From the NCBI RefSeq assembly GCF_034676545.1, contig NZ_JAUCBZ010000015.1:1829001-1893000 (forward strand): DNA of 64,000 nt, given 5' to 3'. Under the pieces are notes generated by a model. The model was not told the DNA's origin. It made no database searches and saw only the letters and a program-made list of their open reading frames with translations. Shown piece by piece: positions 51,340 to 61,076 of this stretch. Every line of letters begins with the position of its first letter. Position 1 is the first letter of the stretch. Both the position numbers and the translations under genes were made by a program. This DNA comes from Pararhodobacter sp. Its GTDB lineage: Bacteria > Pseudomonadota > Alphaproteobacteria > Rhodobacterales > Rhodobacteraceae.

Positions 51340-53426
51340 CCGGCCGCCCCGAAATCTTGTTTCCGCTGTTCGGTGACCTTGAGGGGCTCGATGGAATTGG
51401 CCCTAAAACGGCCAAGAATTTCAGCGGCTTGAACGTTCTTTCGCCGCGGGATCTGCTGTTTTTGCTGCCGCATTCGATCATTGATCGGCAAATCCGCCGC
51501 AGTGTTCGCGAGGTTCTGCCGCCCGAAGTGGCGACGGTCGAGGTCGACGTGGGCCTCCATCTGCCGCCGCGGCAACGCGGGCGACCATATCGCGTGCTTG
51601 TCAAAGACGCAGAGCAAGAGTTTCAGCTGATTTTCTTTCACGCCCGCGCGGAGTATTTGCAGAAAATTCTTCCGACCGGGCAGCGGCGAATGGTGTCCGG
51701 TCGGATTGAGGTCTTTGATTCGATCTATCAAATGGCCCATCCGGATCATGTCCTGCGGGTCGATGAGATCGACCAGCTGCCCAGGTTTGAACCGGTTTAT
51801 CCACTGACCGCCGGCGTTACGCAGAAAATGGTGAAGCGCGCCGTAACCTCGGCCTGTGCCCGCGTGCCAGATCTGGGTGAGTGGATTGATCCCGAACTGA
51901 AAAAAAGGAAGGGCTGGCCAAGTTGGAAAGAGGCGGTTCTCAAGGCGCATGACCCGTCTGCCGCCGAGGATCTGTCGCCCGCACACCCCGCCCGCCAGCG
52001 TTTGGCCTATGATGAGCTGATGGCGCATCAATTGACCCTGGCGATGGCGCGCGCAGAGCGTCGGCGTTCGGCAGGGGCGGCAACCCGCGGCGATGGGCAC
52101 CTCGTTCAGCGTGTGCTGGCGCAATTGCCCTATGCCGCGACCGGGGCGCAGACGCGCGCGATAGGTGAAATCGTGGCGGATATGGCGGCTCCGCACAAGA
52201 TGAACCGCTTGCTGCAAGGTGATGTGGGCTCGGGGAAAACCCTGGTCGCAATGGCCGCATTGCTGACTGCGGTCGAGGCGGGTGGGCAAGGTGCGTTGAT
52301 GGCACCCACGGAAATTCTGGCGCGACAGCACCTTGAGAGCCTTGCACCGATGGCGGAGGCGGCGGGGATCAAGATCGCGCTGTTGACCGGGCGCGACAAA
52401 GGCCGTGACCGCCAAGCCAAACTGAGCGATCTCGCGCAGGGACGCACCGATGTTCTGATCGGCACCCATGCCATATTCCAGCGCGATGTCACCTATGCGG
52501 ACCTGCGCTTGGCGGTGATCGACGAGCAGCACCGGTTTGGCGTGGCGCAACGCATGGCGCTGGGCGAAAAAGGGGCGACGGTGGACAGTCTGGTCATGAC
52601 CGCGACGCCGATCCCGCGCAGTCTGGCGCTTTCGCAATACGGCGATATGGATGTGTCGTTGCTTGATGAGAAGCCTCCCGGCCGGAAGCCCATTGCCACG
52701 TCCCTGGCGTCGATCGAGCGGATGGGCGAAGTCGTGGCGCATTTGCAGCACGCGGTTCGCGATGGACGCCAGGCCTATTGGGTTTGTCCGTTGGTCGAGG
52801 AGAGCGAGACCGTCAACCTGACGGCGGCACAATCGCGGTTCGACCATTTGCGCGCCATCCTCGGTGAGGGGGTGGTCGGACTGGTGCATGGTCAATTGTC
52901 CAGCACCGAAAAAGACGCGGCGATGGTCCGGTTCGTGTCTGGCGAGACCCGGGTTCTGGTCGCGACGACGGTGATAGAGGTCGGCGTGAATGTGCCCAAC
53001 GCAACGATCATGGTGATCGAAGGCGCCGAGAGTTTCGGGCTGGCCCAGTTACACCAGCTTCGCGGGCGCGTGGGCCGTGGTTCCGACGCCTCGACCTGTC
53101 TGCTTCTTTTTGAGCCTCCCTTGGGGGAAACCGCGACGCGCCGCCTCAAACTGATGCGCGATACCGAAGACGGCTTTCGCATCAGCGAAGAGGATCTCGC
53201 AATACGCGGCGCGGGTGATGTGATCGGCACCGCGCAATCAGGCCTCCCGCGGTTTCGGCTTGCGGATCTGGAGCGGCAGGCCGGGTTGATGGAAATCGCA
53301 CAGAGTGATGCGCGCAAGCTTTTGGCCGATGACCCGACCCTGACGTCAGCACGAGGGCAGGCAGCGCAAACACTGCTTTGGTTGATGGAGCAAGACAAGG
53401 CGATTCGCCTGATTCATGTGGGGTAG
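51336..53426 (+). CDS. recG: ATP-dependent DNA helicase RecG
   Basis: RecG reverses stalled forks and branch-migrates Holliday junctions. The 696-residue protein has the wedge/OB domain (LEGLDGIGPKTAKNFSGLNV start), Walker A LLQGDVGSGKTLVAMAAL near 290, the motif II box DEQHRFGVAQRM near 393, TATPIPRSLALSQYGDMD near 422 and motif VI with QLRGRVGRGSDAS near 573. The start overlaps ligA, so the two are coupled. A LexA-boxed small gene follows 87 bases downstream. Confidence 0.96.
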   Translation: MTGRPEILFPLFGDLEGLDGIGPKTAKNFSGLNVLSPRDLLFLLPHSIIDRQIRRSVREVLPPEVATVEVDVGLHLPPRQRGRPYRVLVKDAEQEFQLIFFHARAEYLQKILPTGQRRMVSGRIEVFDSIYQMAHPDHVLRVDEIDQLPRFEPVYPLTAGVTQKMVKRAVTSACARVPDLGEWIDPELKKRKGWPSWKEAVLKAHDPSAAEDLSPAHPARQRLAYDELMAHQLTLAMARAERRRSAGAATRGDGHLVQRVLAQLPYAATGAQTRAIGEIVADMAAPHKMNRLLQGDVGSGKTLVAMAALLTAVEAGGQGALMAPTEILARQHLESLAPMAEAAGIKIALLTGRDKGRDRQAKLSDLAQGRTDVLIGTHAIFQRDVTYADLRLAVIDEQHRFGVAQRMALGEKGATVDSLVMTATPIPRSLALSQYGDMDVSLLDEKPPGRKPIATSLASIERMGEVVAHLQHAVRDGRQAYWVCPLVEESETVNLTAAQSRFDHLRAILGEGVVGLVHGQLSSTEKDAAMVRFVSGETRVLVATTVIEVGVNVPNATIMVIEGAESFGLAQLHQLRGRVGRGSDASTCLLLFEPPLGETATRRLKLMRDTEDGFRISEEDLAIRGAGDVIGTAQSGLPRFRLADLERQAGLMEIAQSDARKLLADDPTLTSARGQAAQTLLWLMEQDKAIRLIHVG

Positions 53427-53443
53427 CGTTTTCTTCACTTAAT

Positions 53444-53484
53444 GTTCGCTAATGTTCTTGCAATGTTCTCACAAATATGAGAAC
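53444..53484 (+). promoter_or_regulatory. Perfect LexA (SOS) box with flanking half-sites
   Basis: GTTC-TTGCAAT-GTTC at 53454-53468 is an exact GTTC-N7-GTTC LexA box. An extra GTTC lies at 53444, and GTTCTCA-caaata-TGAGAAC at 53465-53484 forms an inverted repeat. The cluster is 30-70 bases upstream of a small gene with a strong ribosome site. Confidence 0.85.
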
Positions 53485-53513
53485 AAAAGGTTAACAACCT
53501 TGGAGGTCAAGAC

Positions 53514-53642
53514 ATGCGCCGGATCCTTCGTTCCATGACCAAAACCCGCGATGATCGCGTTGTGCTGTTCACCGATGCCTTGGGGGCATTCGCACTTTTC
53601 GTGCTGGCCTATGCGGCGCTGCACTTGCCGCTAATGACTTGA
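53514..53642 (+). CDS. Small single-span membrane protein under a LexA box (42 aa)
   Basis: A 42-residue frame starts at an ATG preceded by GGAGG at a seven-base spacing. The N-terminal 19 residues are basic and polar (MRRILRSMTKTRDDRVVLF) and are followed by one hydrophobic span, about 21-41 (DALGAFALFVLAYAALHLP). The Arg/Lys-rich start predicts a cytoplasmic N-terminus. A perfect LexA box lies upstream and a strong terminator about 95 bases downstream, so it is a complete SOS-type transcription unit. Caulobacter makes a 29-residue SOS-induced membrane division inhibitor, SidA; this protein has the same style but no evident sequence identity. The function is unknown. Confidence 0.75.
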   Translation: MRRILRSMTKTRDDRVVLFTDALGAFALFVLAYAALHLPLMT

Positions 53643-53735
53643 TTTTCTTCGGTTTGTAAGGTTTCTGCCCACTGCCTTGCGGTCTGGAGGGCTGCCACTG
53701 TCCCGGCATCCCGACCATACCAGACACGCCACTTG

Positions 53736-53766
53736 CCGCCGCATCATGAATGCGGCGGTTTTTTTT
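53736..53766 (+). terminator. Rho-independent terminator after the LexA-boxed small gene
   Basis: CCGCCGCAT at 53736-53744 pairs perfectly with ATGCGGCGG at 53750-53758 across a five-base loop and is followed by eight T. Confidence 0.92.
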
Positions 53767-53790
53767 AACGCGTTATTCAGGGTTTCGTGG

Positions 53791-54231
53791 TCAAGTCTCA
53801 GCGTGTCGCGCCGCCTCGGCGGCCGCCTGTATTGCCAACAAAACAGAGGCGTGGCGATTCTTGAAATCGCGTGCCGGAAGGAGAATTTCAAACCCCTCGA
53901 AGGGGGCGTCGGGTGTGTCACCGTCGGATTTCAGCATCGCCGCCAGTTGCGCGGCCGCGCGCTCGAGTTCTGCCGTGGTGCGGCCCAACACGGATTGGCC
54001 CAGAATTGCCGCTGCCGCTTGTCCCAAGGCACAGGCTTTCACGTCTTGTGCAAACCGTGTGACCTTGCCGTCAACCATGTCCAGATCGACCGTGACGGTT
54101 GATCCGCACAACGGCGAGCGCTTTTTCACCGTTGCTTGCGGGTCCTCCAGGCGACCCAGATGCGGAATATCCGCCGCCAAGGCAAGGATTCGCGTGGAAT
54201 ATAGCTTGATCAGATCGGCAGTATCGGACAC
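53791..54231 (-). CDS. NifU/IscU-like iron-sulfur scaffold protein
   Basis: This 146-residue protein has the IscU/NifU N-terminal fold with conserved Cys in RSPLCGSTVTVDL near 42 and VKACALGQAAAAIL near 70. The third Cys of classical scaffolds is replaced: the usual R-x-x-C position reads NRHASVLLA near 127, a variant I recall from other alphaproteobacterial homologues. It probably helps Fe-S or related sulfur handling; activity as a full scaffold is doubtful. It is divergent from hisI. Confidence 0.8.
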   Translation of the reverse strand: MSDTADLIKLYSTRILALAADIPHLGRLEDPQATVKKRSPLCGSTVTVDLDMVDGKVTRFAQDVKACALGQAAAAILGQSVLGRTTAELERAAAQLAAMLKSDGDTPDAPFEGFEILLPARDFKNRHASVLLAIQAAAEAARHAET

Positions 54232-54266
54232 TTCAGACGCTCCTTGACTGACAAAGGATATAGCTC

Positions 54267-54629
54267 ATGTCGTTCGATCCGCAATCCCTCCGCTATAACG
54301 AGGACGGTTTGATCCCCGCAATTGCCCAGGACAGGGCGTCTGGCGAGGTGTTGATGATGGCGTGGATGAACGCCGAATCCGTTGCCCGCAGCCTTGAAAC
54401 CGGCCGGGTCACCTACTGGTCGCGCTCGCGGCAAGCGTTTTGGGTCAAGGGCGAGAGTTCGGGCCACAGTCAGATTCTGGTGGATTTTCGATATGATTGT
54501 GACCGCGACTGCGTGTTGGTTGTGGTCGATCAGACCGGGCCTGCCTGCCATACCAACCGCAGGTCGTGCTTTTACACCGCAGTCCGGGCGGGGGAGGTGG
54601 TCGAGTTGATGGCACCGGAGCAGAGTTAA
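54267..54629 (+). CDS. hisI: Phosphoribosyl-AMP cyclohydrolase
   Basis: HisI opens the adenine ring of phosphoribosyl-AMP in histidine synthesis. The 120-residue single-domain protein has DGLIPAIAQDRASGEVLMMAWMN near 12 and the metal site in DCDRDCVLVVVDQTGPACHTN-type sequence near 79-99, followed by RSCFYTAV. There is no fused HisE part. It is convergent with gluQRS, 13 bases apart. Confidence 0.95.
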   Translation: MSFDPQSLRYNEDGLIPAIAQDRASGEVLMMAWMNAESVARSLETGRVTYWSRSRQAFWVKGESSGHSQILVDFRYDCDRDCVLVVVDQTGPACHTNRRSCFYTAVRAGEVVELMAPEQS

Positions 54630-54642
54630 GCCCGGACCGGCC

Positions 54643-55485
54643 TCAGAGCGCCAGGGATTCGCGCAGCGCTTCGGGCGTCAGCCCGTCGTCGCGATACAAG
54701 GACAAGGCGCGGGCCGCATCGCGTTTGGCGAGCCGTTTGCCCTGCGTATCGCGGATCAAGCGATGATGATGATACTCGGGTGTTGGCAAATCCAGAAGGC
54801 GCTGCAAGACCGTATGAATTGCGGTGGCCTCGAACAAATCGACGCCGCGCACAACCAGCGAGATGTCTTGTGCGGCGTCATCGACACTCACCGCCAGATG
54901 ATACGAAGTTCCGATATCGCGCCGCGCGAGAACGACATCGCCCACATGAGTCGTTAACCATTCGGGTGTATAGATGTGCGAACCGGTGTGGAGCGGGCCG
55001 GTTTCGACAAAGGTCACGCTGCCGATCAAGGCGGTTGCGCGGGCCATATTCAGGCGAATTGCGGCGCCCTCGGGGTCGCGCTGTTGATGGCGGCAAGTGC
55101 CGGGGTAAATCGGTCCGTCAGGGCCGGTCGGCGCGGTGCCTTCCTGCGGCGCGGACAAGGCGGCGCGAATATCGCCGCGCGTACAGGTGCAGCCATAGGT
55201 GACACCCAGCGCGTTCAACTGCGCCAAGGCGGACGCATAGGCGGCGCGCCGTTCGCTCTGGCGCATCACGGGGAGGGGCCAGTCCAGGCCAAGCCAGTGC
55301 AAGTCGTCGTAGATCTGCGCCTCGAAGGCCGGGCGACAGCGCGGTGTGTCGATGTCCTCGATGCGCAGCAAGAACTGGCCATTCTGCGACCGGGCAAGAT
55401 CATAAGCCGTCAGGGCCGAGAAGGCATGACCCAGATGCAGCGGGCCGGTGGGCGAGGGGGCAAAACGGGTGATCAGCCCAGCCAC
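54643..55485 (-). CDS. gluQ: Glutamyl-Q tRNA(Asp) synthetase
   Basis: GluQRS attaches glutamate to queuosine in tRNA-Asp without needing tRNA for activation. The 280-residue protein has the class I motif PSPTGPLHLGHAFSAL near 9, a zinc site formed by YGCTCTRGDI near 97 with CRHQQ near 131, and the KMSKS-like GKRLAKRD near 252. It lacks the anticodon domain of GluRS, hence the short length. It overlaps the end of trmFO by 13 bases on the minus strand. Confidence 0.92.
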   Translation of the reverse strand: MAGLITRFAPSPTGPLHLGHAFSALTAYDLARSQNGQFLLRIEDIDTPRCRPAFEAQIYDDLHWLGLDWPLPVMRQSERRAAYASALAQLNALGVTYGCTCTRGDIRAALSAPQEGTAPTGPDGPIYPGTCRHQQRDPEGAAIRLNMARATALIGSVTFVETGPLHTGSHIYTPEWLTTHVGDVVLARRDIGTSYHLAVSVDDAAQDISLVVRGVDLFEATAIHTVLQRLLDLPTPEYHHHRLIRDTQGKRLAKRDAARALSLYRDDGLTPEALRESLAL

Positions 55486-56804
55486 GCGGTGAAGTTCTGC
55501 TTGGCGCGGTCGGTATAGGCTTTGTAGCGGTCCTTGCGGCCACGCCGCCCGCCTTTGGCGTCAATCGGCGGGAAAAGTCCGAAATTGACGTTCATCGGCT
55601 GAAAGGTTTTGGCGTCAGCGTCGCCCGTGATATGCGCGATCAACGCGCCCATTGCGGTTTCGCGTGGCGGTGCACAGAGCGGCCTGCCAAGGATTTCCGC
55701 CGCCGCCAACCGCCCGGCAACCAACCCCATCGCTGCGGATTCGACATAGCCCTCGACCCCGGTGATCTGCCCGGCAAATCGCAAATTCGGCTGCGATTTC
55801 AATCGCATCTGCGTGTCAAGCAAGGTCGGGGAATTCAGGAATGTGTTGCGATGAATGCCCCCCAAACGCGCGAACCCGGCATTTTCAAGCCCGGGGATCA
55901 TGCGGAAAACCTCGGTTTGGGCACCGTGTTTCATCTTGGTCTGAAAACCGACGATGTTGAACAGGGTTCCCAACGCATTGTCGCGGCGCAACTGCACGAC
56001 AGCATGGGCTTTCTGGTCGGGATTGTGCGGATTGGTCAGGCCAATCGGCTTCATCGGGCCAAAGCGCAACGTCTCGCGACCGCGTTCGGCCATCACTTCA
56101 ATGGGCAGACAGCCGTCGAAATAGCCCGCGGTTTCGCCCTCGTGGAATTCGGCTTTGGGCGCGGCAAGAATGGCGTCGATGAACGCCTCGTATTGGTCGC
56201 GGTCCATCGCGCAGTTCAGATAGGCTTTGCGCTCGGCCTCGGTGTCGCCTTTGTCATAGCGCGACTGGAACCAGGCTTTGGATTGGTCAATCGTGTCGAA
56301 ATGCACGATCGGCGCGATGGCGTCGAAAAAAGCCAGCGCTTCGGTGCCGGTTTCCGCACGGATCGCCTGTGCCAGCGCGTCCGAGGTCAGCGGTCCGGTG
56401 GCGAAAATCCAGTGCCCATCCCGGGGCAGTTGCGTGATCTCGTCCTCCTCGAAGCTGATCAGCGGATGGGCGCGCAAGCGGGCGGTTACGGCCTCGGAAA
56501 ACGCGTCGCGGTCCACGGCGAGGGCCCCGCCGGCGGGCAGGGAATGCGCATCGGCCATGGCGATGAGCAAGCCATCGGCGGCGCGCATTTCCCAATGCAG
56601 GAGGCCGACGGCATTTTGCTCGTCATCATCCGAGCGGAAGGAATTGGAGCAGACCATCTCGGCGTAATTGCCGGTTTGATGCGCGAATGTGCCGATTTTG
56701 GGTCGCATTTCGTGCAACACGACGCGGACGCCCGCCTGTGCGGCTTGCCATGCGGCCTCGGATCCGGCCATGCCGCCGCCGACGATATGAAGTGTGTGTG
56801 TCAT
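55473..56804 (-). CDS. trmFO: Methylenetetrahydrofolate--tRNA-(uracil54-C5)-methyltransferase TrmFO
   Basis: TrmFO makes m5U54 in tRNA using methylene-THF and FAD. The 443-residue protein has the FAD motif HIVGGGMAGSEAAWQ near 5, MRPKIGTFAHQTGNYAEMVC near 34 with the conserved Cys, and the C-terminal GQITGVEGYVESAAMGLVAG near 344. It precedes gluQ with a 13-base overlap, so the two tRNA modification genes form an operon. Confidence 0.95.
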   Translation of the reverse strand: MTHTLHIVGGGMAGSEAAWQAAQAGVRVVLHEMRPKIGTFAHQTGNYAEMVCSNSFRSDDDEQNAVGLLHWEMRAADGLLIAMADAHSLPAGGALAVDRDAFSEAVTARLRAHPLISFEEDEITQLPRDGHWIFATGPLTSDALAQAIRAETGTEALAFFDAIAPIVHFDTIDQSKAWFQSRYDKGDTEAERKAYLNCAMDRDQYEAFIDAILAAPKAEFHEGETAGYFDGCLPIEVMAERGRETLRFGPMKPIGLTNPHNPDQKAHAVVQLRRDNALGTLFNIVGFQTKMKHGAQTEVFRMIPGLENAGFARLGGIHRNTFLNSPTLLDTQMRLKSQPNLRFAGQITGVEGYVESAAMGLVAGRLAAAEILGRPLCAPPRETAMGALIAHITGDADAKTFQPMNVNFGLFPPIDAKGGRRGRKDRYKAYTDRAKQNFTAWLG

Positions 56805-56885
56805 GGGGATGATGTAGCGATGGGCGGCGCCAAAGAAAAGGGGCTGCCGCTGACCGCCCCGATAAACCTGTGATCGGCGCCGGGG

Positions 56886-59661
56886 TTATTCTGGCGCGGT
56901 GTCGATCACGGCGGTGTTGTTCGTGGTCTCTGCGTCTGCGGCCTTGTCCGCGACGTCGTCGGCCTCGGATTCGGCCACGCGCGCCACCGACACGACAACC
57001 TCACCCTTGCCGGTGTTGAACACCCGCACGCCGCCCGCCGAGCGCGACCGGAAGCTGATTTGATCAACCGGCACGCGGATCGACTGGCCGGTCGAGGTGG
57101 CCAGCATGATCTGATCCCCCTCGACGACCGGGAAAGAGGCAATCAGATCGCCGCCGCGCATCGCCCGGTCCATTGCCATGACGCCCTGGCCACCACGCCC
57201 GCGCACCGGGTAATCATGCGAGGACGACAATTTGCCCGCGCCGCCCGAGGTGATCGTCAGGATCAGATCCTCGGCGGCGGCCATCTGTGCATAGCGTTCG
57301 GCGCTGAGATACCCGGCCTCGACGGTGTCGTCCTCGTCGGTGTCCACCTCGACCTCGTCAACCGACCCGGCCAACAGGCGGCGTTGCTTGAGATACGCGG
57401 CGCGGTCTTGTGGGTCCGCGGTGAAGTGGCGGATCACGGCCATCGACACGACGCGATCTGCCTTGCCCAGTCGAATGCCGCGCACGCCGGTCGAATCACG
57501 GCCCTTGAAGACCCGGACATCGGTGGACGGGAAGCGAATCGCGCGGCCTTGCGCGGTCAACAGCATGACGTCGTCATTGGCGTCGGCGATCCGGGCATTC
57601 ACCAATTCGACGCCCTCGGGCAATTTCATCGCGATCTTGCCGTTGCGCATGACATTCGTGAAGTCCGACAAGGCGTTGCGGCGCACATCCCCTGGCCGAG
57701 GTGGCAAAGACGATCTGCAGATCGTCCCATTCTTCCTCGGGCGCATCGACCGGCATCAGGGCGGCGATCGACACGCCGGTCGGGATTGGCAGGATATTCA
57801 CCATCGCTTTGCCGCGTGCGTTGCGCCCGGCCAGCGGCAAGCGCCAGCATTTGAGTTTGTAAACCATGCCATCGGTGGTGAAGAACAACAGATGCGTGTG
57901 CGTGTTCGCGACGAACAATGTGGTGACGACGTCATCTTCTTTGGTCGACATCGACGACAGGCCCTTGCCGCCCCGGTTCTGTGCCCGGAAATCGGCCAAA
58001 GGCGTGCGCTTGATATAGCCGCCCGAGGTGATCGTCACGACCATATCCTCGCGTTCGATCAGATCCTCGTCGTCCATGTCACCGGCCCAGTCGATGATCT
58101 CGGTGCGGCGGGGGACGGCGAAGGCGGTGCGCACTTCGTCCAGCTCGTCGGTGATGATCGCCATGATGCGGGTGCGCGAACGCAGAATATCAAGGTAATC
58201 CTTGATCTTGCCCGCCAGTTCTTCCAGCTCGTCGGTGACTTCCTTGACGCCCAGAGCCGTCAGCCGTTGCAGGCGCAGTTCCAGAATGGCGCGGGCCTGG
58301 ATTTCGGACAGGTTATAGGTGCCGTCGTCGTTCAGCGTGTGGCTGGGGTCGTCGATCAGGCGAATATAGGCTGCGATATCCGCCGCGGGCCAGCGCCGGG
58401 TGATCAGTTTTTCGCGGGCGTCGGCCGGGTCGCTGGAGCTGCGAATGGTCGCCACGACTTCATCGACATTCGACACGGCCACGGCCAAACCACACAGGAC
58501 ATGGCTGCGCTCGCGGGCCTTGTTCAACTCGAACGCGGTGCGCCGGGTCACGACCTCTTCGCGGAAGGCAATGAAATTGGTCAGAAAGTCGCGCAGCATC
58601 AACTGTTCAGGCCGTCCGCCGTTCAGCGCCAGCATGTTGCAGCCGAAATAGACCTGCATCGGCGTGAAGCGGAACAACTGGTTCAGCACCACCTCGGGCG
58701 TGGCATCGCGCTTGAGCTCGATGACCACGCGCACGCCGATCCGGTCGGATTCGTCGGCAACATGGCTGATCCCCTCGATACGCTTGTCGCGCACCGCCTC
58801 GGCGATTTTCTCCACCATGGTGGATTTGTTCACCTGATACGGGATTTCATCAATGATGATGGCGAAACGGTCCTTGCGCAGCTCCTCGACATGGGTTTTC
58901 GCCCGGATGATCACCGAGCCACGCCCCTCAAGATAGGCTTTGCGCGCGCCCGCCCGCCCCATGATCTGCCCGCCGGTCGGAAAATCCGGGGCCGGAATAA
59001 AGTGCATCAACTGTTCCGAGGTCAGATCGGGGTTTTCGATCAGCGCCTTGGTGGCGTCGATCACTTCGCCCAGATTGTGCGGCGGAATATTGGTGGCCAT
59101 ACCCACCGCGATGCCACCCGCCCCATTGACCAGCATATTCGGGAAACGCGCCGGCAGAACCGTGGGTTCGCGGTCTTTGCCGTCGTAATTGTCCTGAAAA
59201 TCAACGGTGTCCTTGTCGATATCCGCCAGCAAAAAGTTGGCCGGCTTGTCCATGCGCACTTCGGTATAGCGCATCGCCGCCGCATTATCGCCGTCCATCG
59301 AGCCGAAATTGCCCTGACCATCCAACAGCTTGAGCGACATCGAGAACGGCTGTGCCATCCGCACCAGTGCGTCATAGATCGCGCTGTCGCCGTGCGGGTG
59401 GAATTTGCCCATCACATCGCCGACCGGACGCGCCGATTTGCGATAGGATTTGTCATGCGTGTTGTTGGTCTCGTGCATCGCATAGAGAATGCGCCGGTGC
59501 ACCGGTTTCAACCCGTCCCGCAGGTCCGGAATCGCGCGGCTGACGATCACGCTCATCGCGTAATCGAGGTAGGCCGTGCGCATCTCGTCAACGATTGAAA
59601 CCACCGGTTGGCTGGGTTTCATGTCGCTGGGTTCAATCGGGGTATCGGTCTCGTCGGTCAT
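56886..59661 (-). CDS. gyrA: DNA gyrase subunit A, interrupted by an apparent one-base frameshift
   Basis: GyrA cuts and rejoins DNA in supercoiling. The N-terminal part has VSRAIPDLRDGLKPVHRRIL, the quinolone region KFHPHGDSAIYDALVRMAQ with the sensitive-type Ser and Asp, and the active Tyr in MRYTEVRMDK. The beta-pinwheel C-terminal domain follows. Near 57694-57697 the frame changes: DDLQIVFATSA continues as GDVRRNALSDFTNVMRNGK only if one base is dropped, giving about 924 residues in total. As gyrA is essential, this is most likely a sequence error. The ATG at 59661 gives the conserved start. Confidence 0.92.
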
Positions 59662-59867
59662 AGGCTGTTCACCGGGGGCCTCACTGGCGCAATCCACAAG
59701 ATTTTGTTGCCCGTGTTATAGCCGAACCCTACCGGCAGGTGCAATGGCGGCATGTCCTTCGGCGCCTTCGGATCGTCGCAAAGCGCATGGTTGACATGTG
59801 GGGGCGGTCCCTATGTCATGGGGGGTGCGATCTGCCGTCAATTTTCGTCCCCTGACAGGAGTTTATC

Positions 59868-60473
59868 ATGGCCCGCTTAACCCTCGCCTCGGCGCTCTTT
59901 GCCTTTGTCGCGCCCGTTTTGACGACTACCGCCTTTGCCGAGCCAGTGAATATCACCGCCGATGTCGCCTCGGTGACCGTTGTCACGGATACCGGAACCG
60001 CCGAGATCAGCCGCATTCAAGACAATGACAACGTCGTTTCGGGTGAATGGGCGCGCACCTCGCGGCCGTGTCCGATCTTTTGCATTCAGCCGATGACCCC
60101 CGCCGAGGGCGTTACCACGGTTGGCGAACTGGAGGTTCTGGCCGCGCTTCAGGACCCGAACACGATCGTTGTCGATAGCCGCGTCGAGTCCGATTATCGC
60201 GGCGGCACGATCCCGGGTGCGGTGCACATCCCCTACACGCAAATGGCCGACCGGTTGACCGAGGTTGGCTGCGAGCTCGATTTCGACGGGTTCATCTGCG
60301 ATGAGGCGCGTCCGGTCTTGCTGTTTTGCAACGGCCCGTGGTGCGGCCAATCGCCAACGGCGATCCGCCGGATCATCGAGGCCGGATATCCGGCCGACCG
60401 GATTTCGTACTACCGAGGCGGCATGCAGGTCTGGCGAATGCTGGGTCTGACCGTCACCGAGCCCCGAAATTAA
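59868..60473 (+). CDS. Periplasmic rhodanese-domain protein
   Basis: This 201-residue protein has a signal peptide ending near residue 24 (TTTAFA-EP). A rhodanese domain covers about 85-195, with VVDSRVESDYRGGTIPGAVHIPY near 105 and the active-site loop FCNGPWCGQSPTA near 155, whose Cys would carry the persulfide. Two more Cys lie in RPCPIFCIQP near 67. It may act in sulfur transfer or redox in the periplasm. It is divergent from gyrA and ends before a terminator. Confidence 0.85.
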   Translation: MARLTLASALFAFVAPVLTTTAFAEPVNITADVASVTVVTDTGTAEISRIQDNDNVVSGEWARTSRPCPIFCIQPMTPAEGVTTVGELEVLAALQDPNTIVVDSRVESDYRGGTIPGAVHIPYTQMADRLTEVGCELDFDGFICDEARPVLLFCNGPWCGQSPTAIRRIIEAGYPADRISYYRGGMQVWRMLGLTVTEPRN

Positions 60474-60500
60474 GGCGCAAGCCGCTAAAATCCAAGGTCA

Positions 60501-60526
60501 GGCCCCGCGGCGTCGGGGCCTTTTTT
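60501..60526 (+). terminator. Rho-independent terminator after the rhodanese gene
   Basis: GGCCCCG at 60501-60507 pairs with CGGGGCC at 60514-60520 around a six-base loop and is followed by six T. Confidence 0.9.
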
Positions 60527-60575
60527 CGTCCGGGGCAAGCCGCCGAGTCTGAAACCGCGGGCACGCGTCCGGCCA

Positions 60576-60589
60576 CTGACTTGTATCAA
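60576..60589 (+). promoter_or_regulatory. Fnr-like box upstream of the universal stress gene
   Basis: CTGAC-TTGT-ATCAA matches TTGAT-N4-ATCAA at eight of ten positions, with one perfect half. It lies 53 bases before the start of the universal stress gene, suggesting oxygen control by an FnrL-type regulator. Confidence 0.45.
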
Positions 60590-60641
60590 GGTTACCATCA
60601 CCATGCCGTGTTATTCTCGGCGTGAAGAAAGGGAGGCTTCT

Positions 60642-61043
60642 ATGTATCACAACATCCTCGTTCCCGTCGCCTATGAACCGGGTTTCGACACCAAGCGCGA
60701 ATTGGCCACAGCCAGGGCGCTGCAAGCGGCGGGTGGCCGTATCACCCTGCTTCACGTCATGGATCCTGTGCCTTTTTTCGCCATCAGCTACATGCCCGAA
60801 GGCTGGCGAGAAGAGCTGATCGCCGCCATCAAGGCCGATCTGAGCGCGCAATCGGCGGATTTGCCCGGCGCCGGTGTTGAGGTCGTCGAGGGCGACGCAG
60901 GCCGCGCAATCCTCGATTGGGCCAACGCCGAAGGGGCAGATTGTATCGTTATGGCATCACATCGCTCCGATCCGGGGCTGTTTGGGTCGACGGCGTCTTG
61001 GGTCGCACGCCATGCGCCCTGCGCGGTCCATCTCATCCGCTGA
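60642..61043 (+). CDS. Universal stress protein (UspA family)
   Basis: This 133-residue single-domain Usp has the N-terminal strand NILVPVAYEPGFD, ITLLHVMDPVPFF near 33 and the C-terminal DCIVMASHRSDPGLFGSTAS, with a nucleotide-binding-type loop that departs from the canonical G-x2-G-x9-G(S/T) pattern. AAGGGAGG precedes the ATG. A Fnr-like box lies upstream. The secreted small protein gene follows 33 bases downstream. Confidence 0.9.
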   Translation: MYHNILVPVAYEPGFDTKRELATARALQAAGGRITLLHVMDPVPFFAISYMPEGWREELIAAIKADLSAQSADLPGAGVEVVEGDAGRAILDWANAEGADCIVMASHRSDPGLFGSTASWVARHAPCAVHLIR

Positions 61044-61076
61044 ACGTTAAAACCTGATAAACAAGGAGGTGTCTAA

